Source: Symsagittifera roscoffensis
Lineage: Eukaryota > Xenacoelomorpha > Acoela > Convolutidae
Length of the DNA stretch: 64,000 nt
Direction: 5' to 3'
Assembly (NCBI RefSeq): GCF_963678635.1
Contig: NC_087063.1
Coordinates: 49,117,220 to 49,181,219 of the forward strand
Below the pieces are notes generated by a model. That model made no database searches. It was not told the origin of the DNA and worked only from the letters and a program-made list of their open reading frames with translations. The translations under genes were made by a program, and so were the position numbers. Within the stretch, counting starts at the first letter, position 1; every line of letters starts with the position of its first letter. Shown here piece after piece: positions 26,446 to 35,400 of this stretch.

Positions 26446-29400
26446 ACCCCTACCCCCCACAGTTTACCCCTCGTCAGTTTACCCCACCTCAGTTTACCCA
26501 ACCCCCCGATCTTAGTTTAATCCCCCCGGGGCGTGTTACTGAATGTGGAGGTAGGGGCAAAAAAATGGGGGCGAGGGTGGATCAAAAAACTTGGGTGAGG
26601 GAGTTAACATGGAGAAAATTAAACATACTGGGGTGTGTAAACGGTGACTTGGGGGGGGGGGGGTTGGGTTTGGCGGTAAACTTTAGTAAACATGGGGGTA
26701 GGCGTAGGGATAAACGTAGGGGAGTTGGGAGAGAAAAAGTGGGCAAAAGTGGACGAGGGGCAAAATGAGGGGGGGGGGGTATTATTTGAGTAGTTTAAGA
26801 GTGCGAGTTTGCAGTGAAAAACGCAGAAATGTTACAAGTTTTGCAAGTGATTTTGCAAAAAAATGTAATGAATATAATCCATTATAATCAATTATAATGG
26901 ATTTTAAATGGATTATATATTATGAAAATAATCGATTATAACGACAATATAATCAATTTCGTGGTCTGAATTTGCAACAATAATGAATTAAAATGACAGC
27001 ATTTTAGACAACAAGTTTCCATTATAATCGATTATGATCCATGGAATTTGGGTGCGGGTCTTTCAGGGGTCGATTGAAAGGGTGGGGGCGGATTGAAAGG
27101 GTGGGGGCGGACGCTTCTTCTCCCCTCAGGGATTCGACCCCCTGCCGACCCTCGATTTTTGGCCGACCGACCCTAAAGTTTGTCTAAAGGCGCCTAAAGC
27201 GGCAATATATACTACTGCGATTTTCAAAAAAAGCCCAAAAACAGGTCGACCTAAACAAAAAGTTCGTCAAAATTTTCGAAAATTTTTGAAAATCAGCTTC
27301 CTCCTTGAGAAAGTCCTAGAGCCGCCCATGCTCTCCTTGGCTCTAAAATATTTGCTAATTTGAGTTGGAAAGATTTGAAAAAAATCCATTTTTTTCTTCA
27401 ATTTCATCGAGAAAGCGCTATGAATTCAAATGATTTTGCTCATGAATAACTAACCAGTTTATTTTCTGCATTTTATAGAGTGCTTAACAACTGAGGTTGA
27501 TAATCACCATGTCAAGTTTTGGCATAATTAGTAAAACTCATTAACAGAATTAAGATTATATACAAAAAAACGCCATTTTTTTCCGAATTACAATTTTTTT
27601 CATTTATTGGCCAGTGGTCTGTCTTTTGTTTTTTTTTCGGTTTTTTCAGTAAGTGTTTCGTTTATTATTCCGTTTTTGAAGAAAAAGAGATTTTTTTTTC
27701 AATTTTGGGTTGTTTTTTGTAATTATTCAGTCTCTTTTTGAATGCTCAACCAAACTTTTTGACAAAAAATTTTATTCCTTCGAAAAAATTTATGTTATAA
27801 GGGATTGAAAATTGCTAGTTTGGCCTATTTAGAATAAAAAACACGCAAAATATTGCGTTCATATTACGCGCAAGCTGCGGATTAAATCATTGCAAATTGA
27901 AATGAGGCGGGTCGTTTGGTCTTGTTTTTAGGATACGAGATGATAAACAATCCCTTTGTAACTTACATTCAAAGGGATGAAGAAAAATATGGAAGAGAAT
28001 TTTTTTTTTCAGTCAATTATCAATTTTTTATCCAACCATTTTTTATTGGCCTTAAAAAGCATTCGGAACAATCAGGGTTTTGCTCTGATATACGAAGCTT
28101 CTTTTTTACCTCTAAAATCATTTGCTTAATGCAAAATATAATTACTATTATCCATAGTAAAATTTCAATTTACATAAAAACGGGGCTTAAGTTTTACTCT
28201 GAAATTGGATTTCAATTTTGGTGCTTCAATTTAAGCAACGCAAAAATCCAATTTCAACAGTTGGGCTAACATTATGTATCTTATAATAACAAATCCGTGT
28301 GTTTCCACTTAATTTGATATCAAAAACAGTTCGCCAATTTTCATTTAGAATTGATATGTAGAGTAATCATAATCAAGTCACGTCGTCAGTGAACCAACTG
28401 CTCTGCTCATAGATTCCAACTGTTAAATCGATCATATAAAGGATTATGAATTTTTTATCGCTTATGACTTTGTATTTTTTGTCTCAAATTTTGAAACCCC
28501 GTTTTACCGAACTTAACAAAGGCAAAACCAAGTAAATAAAAAATAATAATTTTTAACACACATTTCGTCAGAATTTGAAAACTTCCGATTGTTAAACACG
28601 AAAATGTCTTTTATATATTTTTTGAAAAAATATACTATTCCCAATTTACCATTTTCACCGTAACTTTTAAATTTGCAACTTTTAATTTTAAGGCTAATTT
28701 GATTGAATAGTTAAAAACATAAGAGCAAAGAAGACAGCTCGTATCAATGGGAAAGGTTGAAATATCCAAATGTCCTTTAATTTTTAGAAAATAGTTTTAA
28801 GTTGAAAAATTTTTACAAAAAATTAGCTTTGAATTTTTGTTTCAATTTGTTTTTGAAAATCATGCCACCACTTGCTATATGAAGTACAAGACAGTAAGAA
28901 AAAGTAATCTGCTCCATTTAATTTAGAGTTTTTTTGAATCGGACTATTTTGCCGTTTATGCGTTAAAGAACAAAAAACATCGCCAGGTAATTGTCCCAAA
29001 TTGGTCAAATTGGCTATTTTCAAACCGTTAGCTTAAAATAAAAAAAATAAAGGTGAAAAATTAAATTATAATTGAGCTCAAGACATTCAGAAACAATTTA
29101 GACAAAACATTAGCTAAAAATAATATTTTTTTTTGGAAAAAAAACAGCCCATGGCAAACATTTCCTCACTTTCTTATAAAATTGGAACGAAACAGTCTCA
29201 ACACTTTTAAAAAGAAAACAAACAAGACTGCTCGTATCAGGGCGAGGCCCTGAATGTTCCGACTGCTTCGCAAGGCCTATGGAGCAGTAATAACATGGAA
29301 ACATTAAATGAAATAAAACAAAATGAAAAAAAAAATTCCTAGAATTTAATTTTTTTTTGAAAATCATCCCCCCACACGCCTTATAAAGTACAAAAGGATA

Positions 29401-32400
29401 GATCTCGCTCCTTGTAACAAATCAAGTATGGCAAATAAGCTTCTTTCAACCAATTTGGAACGATTTCTAACAGGTATTAACTCTCCGCTTACGCGTCAAT
29501 AGCGCGAAATATATCGCGCGTTAATTTTCCCAAATTGGCCAAAATGGCAATCCTTGAACCCCCGTAGCTTTACAAAACATGATCACAGGTGAAATATCTT
29601 TTCAAATTTGAGCTCAGGACATCAATACCTTTCAAATGATATTAAAAAAATGTCGTCAAAAATGGCTAGTTAAAAAGCCGAAATTTGTCTGAAGAAAAAA
29701 AAAGCCACCCGAGCACAATTATTCCGTTACTTTCGTATCAAAAGTCGGAACAAAAAGAACGTAATCTGAATTTTTTTTTGGCGGCAAATTTTGAGCCTGT
29801 TAATTATACTCTTAAGTAGTTTTAATTGCATATATCAGTTTGTTGTCAACTTTTAATATAAATTTAATAGCAGGCCTCCACAACATGAGCAGCTTTTTTT
29901 CTTAATGTCGAAGAAATTGACGGAATGTTTGTGATCGGGTGGTTTTTTCTCCATGCAAATTTCGGTTTTAAAAATCATTCAAAAGTATTGCTGTCCTGAG
30001 CTCAAATAAAAATAAGTCACCTGTGATCATTATTGCAACGTTATGGGGTTTAATATCTAATCAGGCCAATTTGGAACAATTAACGCGCGATATATTCCGT
30101 GATTTAAGCGGAGATTTAATCCTTGCGATACGCTTTTTAGTCTAATTACTGTCTTAATACTCTGCTACATGCGCAGAATATATCATTATGTTCGGCGGAT
30201 GTTCATAAAATCACCATTTATTAAAGCCGAAATTACACCGGAACAAGACTGTATTTTCCGGCTGCATTTACGGTATATGGGGTAGTGTTCAGTAAGCTAA
30301 AAATATATTGAACTTTGAAAAAAAAAAAACCATAAGATTTTTTAAAAAGAATATCCCCCACAATCCATATAAAGTACGCAATCACAGAGTTCACTCCTAG
30401 TAACGCAGCACTTATGACAAATAGCCTACTTTAACCAAATTGGAATGATTTCTAGGACGGATTAAATCTCCGCTTATGCGTCAATAGCATGAAATACATC
30501 GCGCCCATAATTTAACAAAAAATAGTCACAGGTAAAATATCTTTTCAAATTCGAGCTCATGACAACATTACCTTTCCGCTGACATAAAAATTCCGAAAAA
30601 CCGCTGGTTAAACAGTCGAAATTTGTCTGGAGAAAAAAAAACAACCCCGAGCACAATTATTCCGTAATTTTCTTCGAAAATCGTCAGAACAATAACGTAA
30701 ATTGCATCAGAAGTACGTAACAATTGCATAACAACAGTGACAACCTTAGTTTTGCGTAACAATATTAGTTTTTGGCTACTTGGAATGGTAGTTTTTTTTT
30801 AGTTTGTTCGCCTTTCGGCTTGTTGGCCCATTACCTTTTTTTCCTCTACATAGCGTGTGGGGCGATGATTTTCTAATAAAAATGTTTAAATTGGACCAAT
30901 TCCAATAAAAATTCTTAAAAATCAAAAATTGGACGAATTCAAAGTGGAAAATGTTGCTCATGCGCATTGCCACACATTTTGCCATTTGACAAATTCCAAT
31001 TTTCTTTGTATTGGATTTTAACTTTTAACTTGAAAAGTAATCTTTTAAATCATGATCATCTATGCATTAAATTATAAGTTCATCTTCTAGAAGGAGAGCA
31101 CAGAGTGGGTGAATACTGGAAGAATTCTGGTGCAGGAGTTGAAGGGTGACGTCATAGTATCAATTGGGGACACCCACCCCACAGACAGACAGGACACGAC
31201 CATGTCCACACTTTCCAACTCAGACAGTGCTGGGCAGGGAGGAACGACCACGGCGGATCAGGTAAACGAGATAAATTATGTATAGAGTAGGTTTCGTACT
31301 GAAATGGTCATAAAGGATGAGAAACTTATATCAGCATACTTAATTTCCTAAATAAGAATGGATTGGTTTCAGAAATTGTTATTTTTTTGCTTTTGAAAGC
31401 TTTGATTTTTGCAGACTCGATGATTGCTCGAAAACTTTTTATTCTAATATTTCAATTTTTTACGTTAAATATTTCAATTTTTTATACGTTCTTTTCGTTC
31501 ATACATATCGAATCTTTTCAATTTTTTGAAAGATGCTAAATCATGCAATTTTGTTAAATTTTTTGTTAAATTAATTTCAAAAATGGTATCCTTTTAACAA
31601 AACAATCGTGGTAATTTAAAGTAACTTACTTATTTTTTTAAATTTAACTTTGGTTATCATAGCCTGGAAGCGCCAGAGTTGTTCAGTTGGAACTGAATTG
31701 GCTTCAAATTGTACGTTGCTCATTAATAGATTCAGAACTATCATCATTCTTATTATGTCCAGCAGTGTGCCAGTAACGACCACCCAAGCCACGCCCGCCC
31801 CTCATTTTAGTTGCCACATTTTTCCATTTTTCCCCTACGGGGTAACAGTATAAGCCATTCCATTTGTGCTTTGCAAACCCCAAAATTTTTCTCAAGGTGC
31901 CTAGGGGGCCAGTATACCCTAAATTTGAGGAAGCGCAGAAACTGTTTGCAAAATAGGGTCTTTTTAGGGGTTGCACGGGCTTTTAAAACCAAAAGAAAAC
32001 GACGACAAAATTTTCGAGGTTGTTTGAAAAAACTGTCTCATTTCGCCCACCTAGAAAAATTCCTGTGCACGCCACTGTTTCACAGAAGAGTTTTAATGAT
32101 TATTGTCAAGTTTATTTAGCTTGTCTACTCAAAAACGTCTCAAAATAAGTTTGTTTTTGTTTTCAGGGAAAACTTGCTCGCAAGAAACACATGCGGGTAA
32201 GGGTAAGAAACTGGAATGTAGTTTGTAGGTTTTGGAAAAGTTTCAGCATGTTAGATTGATTATTTTTGATCTTCACTGCTAAATTATATACCATGGAGCC
32301 ATGCTTTTCAGTCAAGTCGTGATCCAACTTCATTGAGTTTGGGTGGGGAATTGATGACTGAAAAATCAGATTTGAGTGGTCAGACAGCCGATCAGCTGCA

Positions 32401-35400
32401 ACAAGGTATGAACAAAACGATCCCACGCGGCCCAGGCGAGACTTCCAAAAATGACACCAGTACTGTCCAAGCTATTTGCACAGACCAGAACGTGCGACCT
32501 TTTGACCTCGAGGAGCAGCGTAAGCAGAATGTGGTACGTGTAAAGATTATGATCGCAAATTAATTGGGTTCAGACAAGGTGAGAACTAATTATGAATGTG
32601 TCTTATTAGTGTACCTCGTCCAACTAAGTTCGCGCATGCGATCAGTTTCTCGTCACGAAGTGTTGAATGAAAGACGGATTTTTTTATTCCAGGAAGTTTC
32701 GACGGCAATTTTGAAAGAAAAGGCGGAAATTGGTTCGGAAGAGGATCCGAAACAAGCGTACGAATCCATAGCATTTGTGGAACAGCTGCAAGGACAAATA
32801 ATGTAAGCGCATTGAGAAAAATCAAAGAGATAAGTCCAGATCCATGATTTAAAGTACATTTTAGAAAAATACAAGGCTTAATTGTTGTAGAACAATCCAG
32901 GAAAACCAAAGAAAACTTTCCAAATAAAGACAATTTTGCTTTGGTTAATTGAAACAATTTTCATTCTTTTCAGTGATACTGAAAAACGAGCCCAATCCAT
33001 GGAGCAGAGGGCCCTGGAGGCCGAACAAAAACTGGCCGAAGTGATGGAGCAACTACGGGAATCGAACATCAATCTGGAAAATGTAAAGCGCGAGGTGGAA
33101 AGAGAGAAAAAGAAGGCTGAAGATGATAAGGAAGCTGAACTAGCCAAGGTAAAAAAAGAATTGGTCATAATGGTTAAACAAGACTGCTCGTATCAGGGCG
33201 AAGCCCTGAAAGTTCCGACTACCTTTTTAGGCCTATGGAGCATTACTAAGATGAAAAATTTCAATGAAAAAAAAAGAAAAAAAATTTTTGAAAAATTTGA
33301 GATTTTATGTAAAAACATCCCCCCACACGTCATATTAAGTACACAAAGTGAAATATTTTGCGCCTATTAACAAATCAATTACGGCATATAAGTTTCCTTG
33401 AACCAATTTGGAACGATTTCTAAGACGGATTAAATATCGCTTACGCGTTAATAGCGCGAAATTTATCGCGCATTAATTGTCCCAAATTGGCCAAAATGGC
33501 CATCTTTAAACCCCCATAACTTTACAAAAAATGATCACAGGTAAAATATTTTTTCAAATTCAAGCTCAGAAAAACAATAGCTTTCGAATGATAAAAAAAA
33601 ATCCGTCAAAAACGGCTAGTAAAAAAGTCGAAATTTGTCTGAAGAAAAAAAAACCCACCCCGAGCACAAATATTCCGTTACTTTCGTATCGAAAGTCGGA
33701 ACAACAAGCGTTGTTGTTCAAATGAATTTTGAAGCCAATAACTTTAATTGTTTTTCAATGGAGCTTTCAATAATCCTACTCTACAATTCCCCTTTTAACC
33801 TATTCTTCTTTGCACCGTTTCTCCCCGGGCTGGGCAAGTTGTTATGTTTAGGCATACACAAATTACAAGTTTGATAAAAAGTTATCGATCCTATATTTCA
33901 AACAAGACTGCTCGTATCAGGGCGAAGCCCTGAATGTTCCGACTGCCTTTTAGGGTTTTATGGAGCAGTAATAACATCAAAAATTTAAATGTAATAAAAT
34001 AAAATGAAAAAAAAAAAATTTCTAAAATTTGAAATTTTTTTAATGAAAATCATCCCCCCACACGCCATATGAAGTACAAAAAGATAGATTTAGCTCCTTT
34101 TAACAAATCAATTATGGCAAATAATCTTCTTTCAACTAATTTGGAACGATTTTAAGACGGATTAAATCTCCGCTTACGCGTTAATAGCGCGAAATATATC
34201 GCGCGTTAATTGTCCCAAATTGGCCAAAATGGCAATCTTTAAACCCCCATAACTTTACGAAAAATGATCACAGGTGAAATATCTTTTCAAATTTGAGCTC
34301 AAGACAACAATAGCTTTCGAATGATATTAAAAAGTTCCCTCAAAAATGACTAGTTAAAAAGTCGAAATTTGTCTGAAGAAAAAAAAAACCCACCCCGAGC
34401 ACAAATATTCCGTTACTTTCGCATCGAAAGTCGGAACAAAAAGCTAAATAACAATTAGATCTACCAGGAGGCAACAGAAAAAAGGCTATTTTTTGCATAA
34501 CAAAGTTAATTGTTTTAATTTGAGTTTTTGCTCACCAAAAAGTTTCAAAAACAGAACTAAATTTCTATTTGCAATAACTTGTTCTTGTTTAAATTTCAGT
34601 CCACAAAACAGGAGTCAGGTACATTTTAGGCGATGATCTCAGTCTTTTAGTTGGTCAGAGTCTTTATCGATCTATCTGTGTCTTTTCATCATGGCTCTAT
34701 TAGTGTCTGCATGTTCATCTGATGACAAACCTATCTTTTTGAAAGTTATCGGGACACTTGTTTTTTGTGCACCTGTGTGGAAGACAAGTTTTAGAAGTGT
34801 TAAAATCTGAAATAGTAGCCAGATGATTTGATGACTCAATTATTGCGGAATTTTAACATTTGTGGTCTAAGTAACGGCAAGCTTATGATCACTAAAGCGC
34901 TTTTCGGACAGAAATATCTAACAGATGCTGATAAAAAAGTCTTCAATTTTTTTTGGTAGCAAATTTTGTAAAATTCAAACTGCCCAAAACTTTTGATCTA
35001 AATTTTAACGCTTCTAATTTAACGCTTCTTGGTTATGAAATGAAACTTGGGTTGGGCTGTTTTTTATTGGCAGATATGCTAAGCTCCTAAAAGAAAAGAG
35101 AAGCGAAAAACATCTCAACCATTTCAAGCTGGTAAATGAAATCATGTTAATGCTCTAAGTGATAGTGTTAGTATAATATCGGGTTAAATCATTCACGCAG
35201 CAAAGTTTTTATCAATTTTGGTCAATTTATCTAATAAAAACATGATCAAACTGTGTTTGTGTGTATGTAGAAGGAAGATGCGGAGATTGCGGCTGCAAGA
35301 GCGAAAAGTGCGGCTGCAAATAAGAGAGTCAATCAGCCCGTGGCTCCCAGCAACGTCTCAACCACATCAGCTGCATCAACTGTGAGTCATCATATCTGGG

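Noticed and set aside
26565-26768. Gly/Arg-rich 67-codon ORF
   Set aside because: Lies in the G-rich arm of the AGTTTACCCC block; composition reflects poly-G.
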